Assembly (NCBI GenBank): GCA_023213395.1
Contig: CM041465.1
Coordinates: 49,545,741-49,609,740, forward strand
Reading direction: 5' to 3'
From: Cycas panzhihuaensis
Lineage: Eukaryota > Cycadophyta
DNA: 64,000 nucleotides
A model generated the notes under the pieces. It was not told the DNA's origin, ran no database searches, and worked only from the letters and a program-made list of their open reading frames with translations. Position numbers and translations under genes: made by a program. This document shows, piece by piece, positions 34,600 to 45,130 of the stretch; position 1 is the first letter of the stretch, and the number at the start of each line of letters is the position of its first letter.

Positions 34600-35780
34600 A
34601 AGCTTTTCCCTCAAAGCTTGGTGATCTCAAGGTGCTCTAGGACAAATTGCTCATTCTCCTAGGTTGCATCTTCTCGTGGAAGTTGTTTTCATTTAATGAG
34701 ATACTCAATGATTTGTCTAGATCATAGATGTCAAATTCTTCAGTCAATGATACATTCTAGAATAAGTTGAAGTTGCCCCTCCTCATTTAATATAGGTAAT
34801 TCTGTTTGAACTTGTACTTATTGCCCAATTACCCTCTTGAGACATGAAACATAAAAGACATTATGGATCCTTAATAGTAGTGGTAAGTCCAAGGCATGTG
34901 CAACTTCACCAATCTTCTTGAGAATTTTGTAAGGCCCATAAAATTGAGGTTGTAATTTATGTTGCCCATCTCGTTTAAGAGATTCCTGCTTATACAGTTA
35001 CAACTGTAAGTATACCCAATTACCTGGTTAAAATGCTCATTCACTTTGCCCTTTATCTACCTGTTGTTTCATCTAATTTTGTGTAAGGTTCAATTTTTCC
35101 TTGAGTAGCTTAAGAATCTGTGTTGTTTGTTAGATGTGGTCTTTGACTGCTTGAACCTTAGAATTGATTACGGCATAGTTCTTAAGTGTGGGTGGTTCAT
35201 AGCCATATAATGCTTGGAATGGGGTCATTCCTGTTGATGCAAGATATGTTGTATTATACCACCATTCTGCTAAAGGAAGTCAATGATGCCACTGCCTCTA
35301 CTTATCTGAAGTATAACAACAAAGGTATCCTTCAAGGCATTTATTAATCACCTTAATTTGACCATCTGTTTATGGATGGTAGGATGAGCTCATTGTCAGT
35401 TTAGTACTAAGTAGATGGAAGAGTTCTGTCCAGAAGTTACTGGTAAACTTGGGGTCCCGATCATTGACTATGCATTTGGGCATGCCATGCACCCTGTGTA
35501 TATCCTTTAAAAAGATCTTAGCAATTTGCTTTGCCTTATATGTGGCTTGAATACCATAAAAATGAGCATACTTAGTTAGCCTATCAACAACCATCGATAT
35601 CGCATCTTTTCCTTCTAACTTGGGCAGACCCATGATGAAGTCCATAGAAATTTCTTCCCATCGTTGATTTGGTTTGGGAAGGGATTATACCAATCTTAGA
35701 GACTTGATTGTTTCTATCTTATGTCGTTGACAAATTTCACATGAGGAAACATATCTCTTTACATCTCCTTTTTATCCCTT
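34600..35780 (-). pseudogene. pol: T10 integrase with chromodomain
   Basis: Open frame 35645-35370 is the core: MDFIMGLPKLEGKDAISMVV with the first Asp, DRLTKYAHFYGIQATYK, and KCIVNDRDPKFTSNFWTELF with the second Asp; SSSYHP precedes a stop and TDGQIKVINK, where the catalytic Glu is replaced by Ile-Lys. Then STGMTPFQALYGYEPPTLKN near 35240. The C-terminal domain (HKLQPQFYGPYKILKKIGEV, NVFYVSCLKRVIGQ) spans about 34965-34820. The chromodomain at about 34715-34620 reads IIEYLIK, QLPREDATWENEQFVLEHLE. Confidence 0.9.
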
Positions 35781-37290
35781 CCAAAAGAAAGATTGTTTTA
35801 AGTGGTGGTATGTTCGTAGGAACCCCGAGTGACCTGCTATTGGAGAGGCATATATATAATTTACTCCTTAAGGCTAGATTGAGGGCATATATATATTTGA
35901 TTCTTATACTAGAGAATATTTGAAGACCATGTATAATGGGTTGAATTCCCTACTCCAGCTTGAAGGTATTGAATGATCTGCTTTGTAAAGGAGTCCTGAT
36001 CTCATTCTTGCTCGGCGACTATTATCTAAGAGGGATTGACTGTCGTGATAGAATATAGTACAAATCCTTCTTCCTTATGAGATAAAGCATCAATAGCTAT
36101 ATTATCCTTTCCTTTTTTATATATGATTTCAAAGCCAAAAGCTTGCATTTTGGTGACCCATTTTTGTTGTTCCTCATATGCCATCCTTTGAGATAGGAAA
36201 TATTTTAAGCTATCATGGTCTGTTTTAATTTGGAAATGTGTTCCTAATAAATATTATCACCATTTCCTAATTGCATGAAGAATTGCTAACATATCCTTCT
36301 CATATGTGGATTTGACATGTTCCTTGGGTGTAAGTTGATGACTTTCAAAGGCCAAAGGTTTCCCTTCTTGCATTAAGATTGATCCAATGCCTTGCCCCGA
36401 TGCATCACATTCAATGGTGAAGGTCTTTATAAAGTCTGGTATTGCAAGGACTGGTGTGATAGTTAAAGCCATCTTTAGGTGTTCAAATGCTTTAGAGGCC
36501 TTATCATTCTAATGAAACGAATCCTTTTTTAACAAGTTGATTAAAGGGGAAGCAATCCTTACATAGCCTTGAACAAACTTTCAATAATATCCTGTGATTC
36601 CTAAGAATCCACAAAGACCCTTGATGTTTTTGGGTTTAGGCCAGTTCATGATAACTACAATTTTCTTAGGATTTACCTTGACTCCTTCTTGAGAGATAAT
36701 ATTGCCCAAATATTCTATTTTTGTTTGCCCAAATTAACTTTTTGATTTTGTTGCATAAAGTTGGTTGTGTGTAAGCACTTGTAATGCCTTATCGACATGT
36801 TGAAGATGGTCTTCCCGCGTACGATTGAAGATCAAAATGTTATCAAAAAAGACTAACATGAACTTCCTTAAGTAAGGCCAAAAGAGTTTATTCATAAGTC
36901 CTTGAAAGGTGGATGGGGCATTAGTTAAGCCAAATAGCATGACTAAAAATTTATAATGACCTTCATGTGTACGAAATGCAGTTTTATGAACATCCAATGC
37001 CTTGATCCTTATTTGATAATATCCTGACCACAAATCCAATGATGTGAAGAACATTGCTCCATGGAGTTCATCCAAGAGTTCATCGATGATTAGTATAGGA
37101 AATTTATCCTTGATAGTTATCTTATCGAGCTCGCAGTAGTCTACACACATGTGAAATGAGCCATCTTTTTTTCTTACTAAAATCACGAGAGCAGAAAAAA
37201 TACTTTTACTTTTCCTAATAATACCAGCATGAAGGAGTTCTTGAACTAGTCATTCAATTTCATTCTTTTGCTGGTAGGGATATCAGTATG
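35781..37290 (-). pseudogene. pol: T10 reverse transcriptase and RNase H
   Basis: Open frame 37186-36734 (150 codons) is RT: ILVRKKDGSFHMCVDYCELD, GAMFFTSLDLWSGYYQIRIK, FLVMLFGLTNAPSTFQGLMN, and LVFFDNILIF, where the catalytic pair D-D has become D-N. RNase H follows in 36472-36257 (LTITPVLAIPDFIKTFTIEC, DASGQGIGSILMQEGKPLAF, STYEKDMLAILHAIRKW). The rest of RNase H to about 36080 is decayed, as is the pre-integrase part to 35781. Confidence 0.9.
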
Positions 37291-37639
37291 GTCGAATACA
37301 AGGAGGATTGGTTCCAGCTACTAGGTCAATGCTATGGTCTTGGTCACGTATGGGGGGAAGACCTTGAGGAATATCTTGAAAGACCTAGTTGTGGCGGTGA
37401 AGTACCAATTTTAAGTCATTGGGTATACTATCATCTTGGAGAATGTCCCCTTCTATTGGAAGTTCTTAACCTTTCAGAGCATAACATTTAGCAATGATTC
37501 ATGTACCACCCTTTTTAATGAGCCTCTACATATGATGTGAGTTGATAATTTGAGTCGGCGGAGGAATGATCCCATTTAATTGATAGTCAATTCTTTCAGA
37601 AGTAAATCGGATGAAGAGCTCTTACATATTTAGTTGAAT
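37291..37639 (-). other. T10 protease-RT linker, decayed
   Basis: Carries fragments of the gypsy linker before RT, with stops in all frames on the minus strand. The plus-strand open frame 37288-37491 overlapping it has no recognisable domain and is taken as a shadow. Confidence 0.55.
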
Positions 37640-37990
37640 GGTCCCTATTGGTTTGATCCATTGTACCCCTAGTATAACATCAACTCCTCTACGAGAATGG
37701 CATACATAGAAGTGGAGAGGTGATAGTCACCCATTTGCAACTTGATATTATGATATTTTTCTCCACAAGCAAGTGTCCCTCCATTAGCCACCATAACCTG
37801 AAAATTTTTGACAGGATATGGAAAACAGTTGAGTTCTTTAGCAAGTTTCTGATTAATGAAATTGTGAGTGCTCCCAGAATCTATGAGGACAACCACCTTC
37901 CTTTTCTTAATGTACCCAATAAGTTTGAGCATTTGAGGGGCTGCAATTCCAGCTAAGGCATGCATAGATATAGTAGCAGTATCTTCTTCT
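37640..37990 (-). pseudogene. T10 aspartic protease
   Basis: Open frame 37965-37669 reads RKVVVLIDSGSTHNFINQKL with an intact D-S-G-S active site, followed by NFQVMVANGGTLACGEKYHN and DYHLSTSMYAILVEELMLY. The closing G-x-x-V-V-L-G block is altered and a stop follows. This is the clearest protease of the window. Confidence 0.9.
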
Positions 37991-38967
37991 TCCTCCTTAG
38001 GTGGGTCACAATCATTGTTTTTTGGCTCTAATGAGGCTTCTTCTACTGGTTCATCATCTTGAACATCCTCACTTATGAATAAGCGTCATTCAAGACCCTT
38101 ATGGTCTTTTTTCTACTTTTGGTTACAATGAAAATATAACCCTTTCAATAGTTTCTCATCCATCTCTTAGGAAGTCATTTGTTGCACACCAGGAACCTGA
38201 AATTGTGGTCACTTTTTTAGGAATGTTCATTAGAGGGGTCGAGATGCCTTATCTTTTGCTTCAATATGTCGAGCAAAATTGATAGTTGTAGTGATGTTAT
38301 TAAGTTTTAAGAGTCGCAATTCAGGTATTATATCATCTCGTTACCCACTAATGTATAATTCAAGTAATTTATTCTGGCAAAGACCATCAACCCTTGTGTA
38401 GAGACGTTGGTATTATGTTGTATAAGTTGAAACAGTCCCCTCCTGTCTGACTTTAGCTAATTAGTTAAAGTGGTTATGATCCCAGGTACTACCATATTGA
38501 GCTATAAGTTCCTTGACAAAACCCTCCCATTGATAACTAAGCCCACCAATTATTTTCATAACCCATTGGTACCATTGGTATGGTTCAGTTTCCATGTGTA
38601 GAGAAGCAAGAGGGATCTTCTTATCTACTGGAACTTGATGAAGAGAAAAGTATTGTTCCATTTGGGTGATTCAGGTACGTACATATGTGCCATTACACTT
38701 CTTGATTTCTACCATGGGAAAGAAGTTCAGACGAAAGCGCCTACCATCATTACCTTCATCTTCTTTAGCAAAGTGACCCCCACCTATGTGAGTAGTACCA
38801 TCAAAGTTAATCTTTTCTTCCTTAAAAGGTTTCATGGATGTGAGCTTTAGTATTACTGCTTCAAATTTTTCATTAAAGTCATTTTGGATTTATAATATAT
38901 CTCCTCAAAGTTGTATGACAGCATCATTGAGATCTTGAGTCTAACTTGGGTTCATCTTAGGGGCCAT
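37991..38967 (-). pseudogene. gag: T10 gag
   Basis: An ATG at 38967 begins MAPKMNPS, like the MAPQ start of T7 gag. The capsid domain includes open frame 38661-38461: MEQYFSLHQVPVDKKIPLAS, EPYQWYQW, GFVKELIAQYGST. The decayed zinc region (L-Y-F-H-C-N-Q) is near 38130, and an acidic tail (SEDVQDDEPVEEASLEP) leads to the protease. Stops interrupt it. Confidence 0.85.
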
Positions 38968-39047
38968 TATTTCACAAGACCTAAGTTGAAAAATGATTTG
39001 ACGAGGTGTCTATAAACTATTATTCCTAATATTTTATAATGAGGTAA

Positions 39048-39095
<48 letters not shown>

Positions 39096-39906
39096 TTTAC
39101 TTATTACTTTTTGCTTCTTTTTTTCTTTTTGGTTTTTTGGTTTTTTCTTTTTGCTTTTTATTTTTTTACTTTTTGGTCGCTGGTTGGCTAACTGACTATG
39201 TACGTATGAGCTGCTGACAAATTGGCTAGACACACTGGATTTAACAAATTGATGATGACTGACTCACTAACTGACTAAGTGTGCATAAACCACTAATAGA
39301 CTGACTAGGTAAACTAGGTATGGGATTGTCTGGTTTGTAGACCCTTCGATATACTGATCCCAGTCGTAAATAGTATCAACTTATAGAGGCAAATGCTCTA
39401 CTCTATAGTTGTACTACCCCGTCTTTAGGGTACGTGGAGAGTAACTTCCTGGGGCTAACTGCTTACGGTGCACTACAAATTACAGATGGTCAATAGGTTT
39501 TCTATGGTTACCTATACTAGGAAGGCCTATTTAAGGGGTCCTCCTACATACCCGTAGGTACGTGGAGGTACAATTCCATAGCTGAGTTCTGTCTAAGGCA
39601 TGATTTAGGAGTGTGATCTCTAGTCCTTCACGCAAGGGACAAAAAAGCCACAATGCGCTTAGCCCAAAATGATAGATCCTTGTGATATTTATAGACTCCC
39701 GGCATAGGGTCTCTATCGAAATGCAAAAGAAAACTATCTGGTGGTAGTGTTAGGGTAGTTGCCCGATTGCAGTGTTATCTACCCCCAAAAAGCAAAGTAA
39801 CTAAATGGAAATTAAATGAGAATAGGTACTGATAAGAAAAAACTGATGTGAAAAAAAAAATTAATTATTTAATACCTTTGACTCTTCCATAAGGAATGGA
39901 TCGACC
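38968..39906 (-). other. T10 untranslated leader with poly-T tract
   Basis: A leader of about 0.94 kb. 39053-39089 is a 37-base T run on the plus strand, inside a T-rich stretch to about 39180, which explains the lysine-rich open frame 39233-38967. 39440-39790 is the leader module shared with T1, T7 and T9. Confidence 0.7.
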
Positions 39907-39918
39907 GCTCTGATACCA
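39907..39918 (-). other. T10 primer-binding site (initiator tRNA-Met)
   Basis: GCTCTGATACCA, a perfect match, two bases from the LTR. Confidence 0.95.
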
Positions 39919-39920
39919 CT

Positions 39921-40302
39921 TGTTAGGATACCACTCCTTAATGATAATTGCATACCAATATAATAAGCAAATAACTCCAAAAAGAGTACTCATATTGCAA
40001 TACCTTTCGAAGGGGCAACCTCCCAATTACATGCAATAACAATGACATTTAAGATACCATACTCTAAGGATTACATAAATATATATATGGCTCTATGCTT
40101 ACTACACAACCTCCTCCTTATGCATATGGTATATTACATGAATATATATAGTGCTTAATGACCACTACACAACCTTCTACTTATGCATGTGGGATATTAA
40201 GAAAAGGGAAGAAGTAGAAGAAATAAAATATATAAGAGAGAGAAGAAGTAGAAGATGTAAGAGAGTATAAGAGAAGGTAAGTTAGGGGTTGGATCCCTAA
40301 CA
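39921..40302 (-). repeat. T10 5' LTR (right copy)
   Basis: 382 bp, TGTTAGGATACCACTCC to GGATCCCTAACA. Confidence 0.95.
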
Positions 40303-40307
40303 CCACA

Positions 40308-40529
40308 AATAAGATCACAAGAAAGAGACCCCCCTTGTATCTATTTAAAGGCCGAAGATCACTTGTAAAAATGTTGATTGTTATTATCTTTTGAAGAGAA
40401 AAGTACTTCAGTATTCCATTTAGTGCTCATTCAGTTTTTGTGTGATTTATTTTAAATAAGTTCTTAATTATCCTTTCATCTCCTATTTGCATTAGATTTG
40501 CAAGGTTGATTCCTAGAAGATACATTCTA
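40308..40529 (+). repeat. T9 5' LTR, second part (after T10)
   Basis: Matches 41665-41895: AAGAAAGAGACCCCC, TCTATTTAAAGG, AAAGTACTTCAGTA. TCTATTTAAAGG is TATA-like. Confidence 0.85.
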
Positions 40530-40532
40530 AGA

Positions 40533-40543
40533 AGTATCAGAGC
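40533..40543 (+). other. T9 primer-binding site
   Basis: AGTATCAGAGC, against canonical TGGTATCAGAGC, just after the LTR end. Confidence 0.75.
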
Positions 40544-41527
40544 CCAATTTGACTACCTTATGGAAGTGTTCTAGAAACAAAAAAAAAAGGAAATTCCTTT
40601 TTCTCCTCGATGATATTCATAACTTTTATCCTATAGAAATTTATTTTAATTTTCAATCATCTCTATTTTAGTTTTACAATTTTAATTTTCAAATATTTCT
40701 ATTCATATATGCTCTCTTCCTCCCTCCCTTTTCTCAGCTAGATAACTATGCTTGGTAGCTACCGAATTTAGTTAGAGATTCTGTACTGACGATCTATAAA
40801 AATCATGAGGATCTATCATTTTGAGTTAAGCGTATTGTGGCTTTTTTTTCCTTACATGGACTTCTATTAAGTCTATTGTACCAAGCCTTAGATAGAACTC
40901 GACTACAAACTTATACTCTCGAGTATATAAGAGGACCCCTATAGGCTCCTTCTCTATCCTAACATAGGTAACCCTTCAATCATTTATCCTTTGTAATGCA
41001 CAGGTTAGTGGTTAGCACTCAAAAGTTACTCTACATAAACAGCTCAACACAACTATAGAACTTATGGAGATGGTCTTTCCTCTGTAGTTAGTACTCTAAG
41101 ATATCAGGCCAAGCTACGATAATAACAAAAAAGTTGATCACGTGGCTTACAGAATCAAACACTCCCTTGTTAGTATTTGGTAGGTTTTTTCTAATTTTTC
41201 ATTCTCTTTTGAGAAAAAATCAAGCATGTGACACAATTGTTAAACATTTGATTATTGCAAACACAGACTTAGAAAGCAAAGGCTATACATTTTTCAATAT
41301 TGATCAGATTTATAAATGACTTGAATAGTTAAATTTGTCATTATAAAAAGAGAATCCATGGTTAAAAAATAAATTACTACTAAAATTCATGCAACTTATT
41401 TTGACCAGCACCTTGCATTGATTATGTTGTGCTAGGTCATTTTTTACATTCAGTTTTGGGGTATAGCAGCACCTGGATCATTGGTTGGCCTTGTTACTTA
41501 AATTTCACCCTTAAAACTCACCTACCA
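40544..41527 (+). other. T9 internal region: shared leader module, no coding domain
   Basis: About 40735-41110 matches the leader module of T7, T10 and T1 (GAACTCGACTACAAAC, GAGTATATAAGAGGACCCCT, GGTTAGTGGTTAGCACTC). 41111-41527 has no recognised content; the 61-codon open frame at 41134-41319 has no known motif. A purine tract before the right LTR is not evident. Confidence 0.65.
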
Positions 41528-41895
41528 TGTAATGTAACCCCGCTTTCATAAGCATTAGTAAGTGGTAACCACCAAAGGGTTAAGTACTGATGTTAGTTAT
41601 TAAGCTTTATATGCAGGCCATAAAGCCCTCTAATAAGTTGTAAGGCTATTAAGATTGCCAGTAAGATTACAAGAAAGAGACCCCCTTTATGTCTATTTAA
41701 AGGTCAAAGATCACTTACAAAGATGTTGACTATTATTATCTTTTGACGAGAAAAGTACTTCAGTACTCCATTTGGTGCTTATTAGGTTTTTGTATGATCT
41801 ATTATAAGTGATCTATTCTAAATAAGTGCTCAATCATTCTTTCATCTCCCATTTACATTCGATTTACAAGGTTGATTTCACAAAAATACTCTCCA
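41528..41895 (+). repeat. T9 3' LTR
   Basis: 368 bp, TGTAATGTAACCCCGC to CTCTCCA. It has an extra GTGATCTATT-type duplication near 41806 against the left copy. Confidence 0.8.
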
Positions 41896-41900
41896 AATAC

Positions 41901-42550
41901 TTAAAAATTACCTTAACCTTGTTTTCATCCATTTGCAATCATTCTTGTGAAATGACAACCTCTAAAAATACCAAGCTCTAATTTATGAATATGGATTTCT
42001 TTTAAGTTTACATATAGTCTCCTTCCTTAACACCCCAAATACCTTCCTCAAGTGTGTGAGGTGTTCCTAATTGCTTTTATTAAATATCAAAATATCATCA
42101 AAACATAGCACAACAAACTTACCAATGTAATTTTTAAATATTGTGTTCATCAATCTCATAAAGGTATGAAGTGCATTAAACATTTCAAATGGAATAACCA
42201 ACCACTCATATAAGCCATCCTTAGTTTTAAAGGTAGCCTTCTATTCATCCCCTCCTTGAATTTAAATATGGTAATAGCTACTCTTTAAGTCAATCTTCAT
42301 GAAATATGAAGCTCCTTATAGCACATCCATCATGTCATCCATACAAGGCATAAGAAACCTATATTTAATAATAATCTTATTGATTGACCTATAATCAATA
42401 TACATCCTTTGACTAACATCTTTCTTTAGAGTCAATAAGGTAGGATTTACATATGGACATCTTTTAATATTAACTCGCTTATCTATTTGTTCAATTTTGT
42501 ATTATATATTGGGTTCATTTAATAGGTTGCTTGATCTGGTAGGGTTGATC
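41901..42550 (-). pseudogene. pol: T5 reverse transcriptase
   Basis: The minus strand from about 42480 gives VNPTLLTLKKDVSQRMYIDY, SINKIIIKYRFLMP, DDMMDVL, ASYFMKIDLKSSYYHI (palm motif A with Asp), [40 protein letters not shown] then [10 protein letters not shown]. The Y-x-D-D catalytic pair is kept as FDD. The match ends at the T9 junction and goes on at 34063. Confidence 0.85.
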
Positions 42551-43260
42551 TTGGAATTGGGTCAATATGATGTTCAGTGTCCCTTATAGGTGGTAACTCA
42601 TCTAGTATCACATCTACATACTTTGCTAGTATACCCATTGCCTTATGGAGAACCTGTACATCCCCTTCCTCGACCTTCCTTGCTATTAAGACATAATATA
42701 TATTAATCTATTTCATTTATTTCATGAATTCTTTCACTACCAACATAGTTTCTACCTTCCCTTCTTCCTTCATAGGCAACAACACCACCTTCATGCCATC
42801 ATTTTAAAAGGTATACATATTCTTGCTTCTATCATGGCTCTTCTACAGTACTGCCATGGCCTTCTTAATAACACATGGTATGCATTTATTATAAGAACAT
42901 CACACTATGCCTCATCACAGTATGTATACCCAATGGTAAATTTCACTAAACATCTCTTATATATAACCACCTTAATCTCTTTCTTCACTCAAGAAATTAT
43001 GTAGGGAGTATGATCCCTCTAATAATGCAATCCTATTTTTTCTACCATCTCACTAGAAAGCATACTCTCATAGCTTCCACTATCTATAACAACTGTGTAA
43101 ACCTTACTTCCCAAAGTGCATCTAGTTAGGAAGATATTGTTATGTAGCCACAAATCATCATTTGCTTTCACTTTTCCTTTTTCTTGTGCTTGACCTTGTC
43201 TTGGAGCAATCAAGGTTTTCCTCAATATCAAGTTCTCTTATATGTCTGCTACAACTTTTG
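42551..43260 (-). pseudogene. T5 protease and linker
   Basis: Open frame 43231-43019 reads LWLHNNIFLTRCTLGSKVYT and VVIDSGSYESMLSSEMVEKI then GLHY, the D-S/G-G-S-x-E-N aspartic-protease block with the catalytic Asp present. Between 43018 and 42551 only decayed linker (L-K-W-x-x-G-x-x-V, V-I-K-K-A-M-A type fragments) is seen. Confidence 0.85.
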
Positions 43261-44460
43261 TAGGTTGTTCCTTAGCTTGAGCCAAGCTCACTCGTGGTTA
43301 CTTCCCTTAGTTTCTTCATTAATTATAATAATAAGGGCATTCAAATACCTTATGACCTCCCTCATTGTATCTAAAGTATACAATGGACCTTCTTGTTGTA
43401 TCACCTCATCTACCAAAACATCTACCCTATATACTCCTTAGGAACCTCTGCCTCTTAGTTGGTCTTAGAATCCTTTCTACTCTTATGTCCCTAGAGTTAT
43501 ACCCTACCTCACATCATACTGTCCCCCCACCTGATTAGATAATTCTCTGTTAAAGTAGTTAAATCTACCCCTACCTCTGAATAGAGTTGATGGATCCTTT
43601 CTTACCATAGGTGATTTTTAAATAAGGTTTCTATTATATTTCTACTCTATCTTTAATACAAATTAGCAAGTATCTTCAACATTATTAATTGTAAGTGTGT
43701 TAAGTTCATCTTAGATAGAAAGTTTTATGCCATCTATATATCTGATATCCATCTACCCTTTTACTTTATCATGCCTAACCTTCATTGATAGCTTGTAAAA
43801 CCCATCTATATAGTCTTAGATGCTTATCTCTCTATACCTCAAGTTTTAAATATAGTTTGAGAGTAGTGCATTAGAAAGACCTTCTCCTTAAGTTTTTTTA
43901 TCATTTTACTCCAAATTCTAATCTTATCCTTATTTTTTTCTCACTCTCTCTTTTTGCAGGTGGTCCCATTATATCATTGTATGACTTTTTAGCTTGATAC
44001 ATGCAAATTCTATTTTCTTTTTCTCTTTCATTTATTTCCTTTCAAAGAATTTCTCCATATTATTTAATAAGTTAACTAACTCTTCAAGATGTAAGCTAAG
44101 TCCATACTCTAGAACATCAAGCTTCTCTCCATTATTCTTTTCTTCATGTGCTCTCAACTTTCTCTCCTTATAGGATAGTGGTTTTTAGGTCGCTCCTCTT
44201 CAAACTTAACTCTAGCTTTTAGTTATGTTTATACATCATTGTCAACCTTAATAATATCTTCTACTCTCCTTTGTAACTCCCATATGATTATATTCAATTA
44301 TGTAGTTATCCCTCTAGCCATCTTATCTCTCAAGTTATTTACTTTATTATTACAAATACTTCCAATCTACCTTTAATAATTCTTAAACAAATTTCAAAAT
44401 AAAAGCGTAAAACTCATCACTAGCTTATTGCAAACTTCTTCCTCTCCTCCTAAAGTTGAA
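43261..44460 (-). pseudogene. gag: T5 gag (decayed)
   Basis: From about 44380 the minus strand gives MARGITT, a charged helical region with KARVKFEEERPKN and MKKRMMERS, then HLEELVNLLNNMEKFFERK, a W-D-H-L segment, DYIDGFYKLSMKVRHDKVKG near 43800 and a DELNTLTINNVEDTC segment near 43695. This is the capsid order of gypsy gag. 43640-43440 is Arg/Gly rich (FRGRGRFNYF). Frames are broken throughout. Confidence 0.65.
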
Positions 44461-44464
44461 CCAT

Positions 44465-44476
44465 GCTCTAATGTTA
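44465..44476 (-). other. T5 primer-binding site (decayed)
   Basis: GCTCTAATGTTA against GCTCTGATACCA, with four changes, three of them C-to-T or G-to-A. It lies two bases from the LTR. Confidence 0.65.
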
Positions 44477-44478
44477 GA

Positions 44479-45125
44479 TGATGGGGTGGTGACCCCTTTA
44501 ACAATATATACATGTAAGTAACAAGAAAATTTAGAACAAAAATAGAACCAACTATCTAGAAGAACACCTTCCTTAAAAATTTCTATTTTCCATTCTAAAA
44601 TTAGAATACTGATTTTTTTACAATTCAAAAGTATATAGATTTAAAGTCTCTATCCATACAAAAAACCTAACTACCATCTATAAAAAGGTAGGTAATTAAT
44701 TTGGAACAAAAAATCTCTCAAACCAAAAATTTTCTATTTTTAGTGAAGTCTTCACTATTTCTATTTTTAGTAAGTTTTTTTAAAAAAATTTCCAATTTAC
44801 TCAAAATGTGACCCACGAATAATTTAACATGTTATGAGCCCCATGAAAACATAACTAATATAAAATTAATCTCATAGTTAAGAGAAATAGTATACACAAA
44901 GTATTATAAAAGTAATATATAATAGTAAAATATAATTTTAGGCCTCTAAATGGTCTTGTTTGATATTAAAAATATTATAAATGATGTTATAACTGATAAA
45001 ATAGGTTATAGTGATGATTATCATTCAAAAATCTAATTTCTCCCAAATATTGAGCCAAAACAGATATCTAAATCAAAAGTTATAACCTTAGCAAGTTGAC
45101 TTATGTTCCAAATCCTCTCATATCA
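44479..45125 (-). repeat. T5 5' LTR (right copy)
   Basis: 647 bp, TGATGGGGTGGTG to CTCATATCA, followed by the AGCTT duplication. Confidence 0.85.
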
Positions 45126-45130
45126 AGCTT

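Larger units (their letters stand above)
34201..40302 (-). mobile_element. T10: Ty3/gypsy chromodomain retrotransposon inside the T9 LTR
   Basis: Two LTRs of 382 bp (34201-34582 and 39921-40302), start TGTTAGGATACC. Perfect CCACA duplications at 34196-34200 and 40303-40307. PBS and purine tract place it on the minus strand. It carries gag, protease, RT, RNase H, integrase and chromodomain with moderate decay. By eye the LTRs differ at roughly two dozen of 382 positions, mostly transitions. Confidence 0.95.
34069..41895 (+). mobile_element. T9: short non-coding LTR element, split by T10
   Basis: LTRs starting TGTAATGTAACC lie at 34069-34200 plus 40308-40529 (interrupted by T10) and at 41528-41895 (368 bp). 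A PBS-like AGTATCAGAGC at 40533-40543 gives plus orientation. Flanks GCTAC (34064-34068) and AATAC (41896-41900) are an imperfect target duplication. The internal region is about 1 kb, holds the leader module shared with T1, T7 and T10, and has no coding domain. It interrupts T5 just after the RT. Confidence 0.75.
18049..45125 (-). mobile_element. T5: Ty3/gypsy chromodomain retrotransposon, split by T6 and T9
   Basis: LTRs at 18049-18579 and 44479-45125 begin TGATG and end CATCA. A PBS at 44465-44476 and a purine tract at 18580-18594 orient it on the minus strand. Perfect AGCTT target duplications lie at 18044-18048 and 45126-45130. About 5.9 kb of its own sequence is spread over three blocks (18049-20103, 33495-34063, 41901-45125). 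Read together these give gag, protease, RT, RNase H, integrase and chromodomain. It is inserted in the RT of T3. Confidence 0.9.

Noticed and set aside
38967-39233. Lysine-rich 88-codon minus-strand frame that might look like a nuclear-localised protein
   Set aside because: The lysines come from a 37-base T run and neighbouring T-rich leader sequence of T10; gag starts at its last codon.
41134-41319. 61-codon frame in T9 as a captured gene
   Set aside because: No recognisable motif, and composition like the AT-rich surroundings; too short to support.
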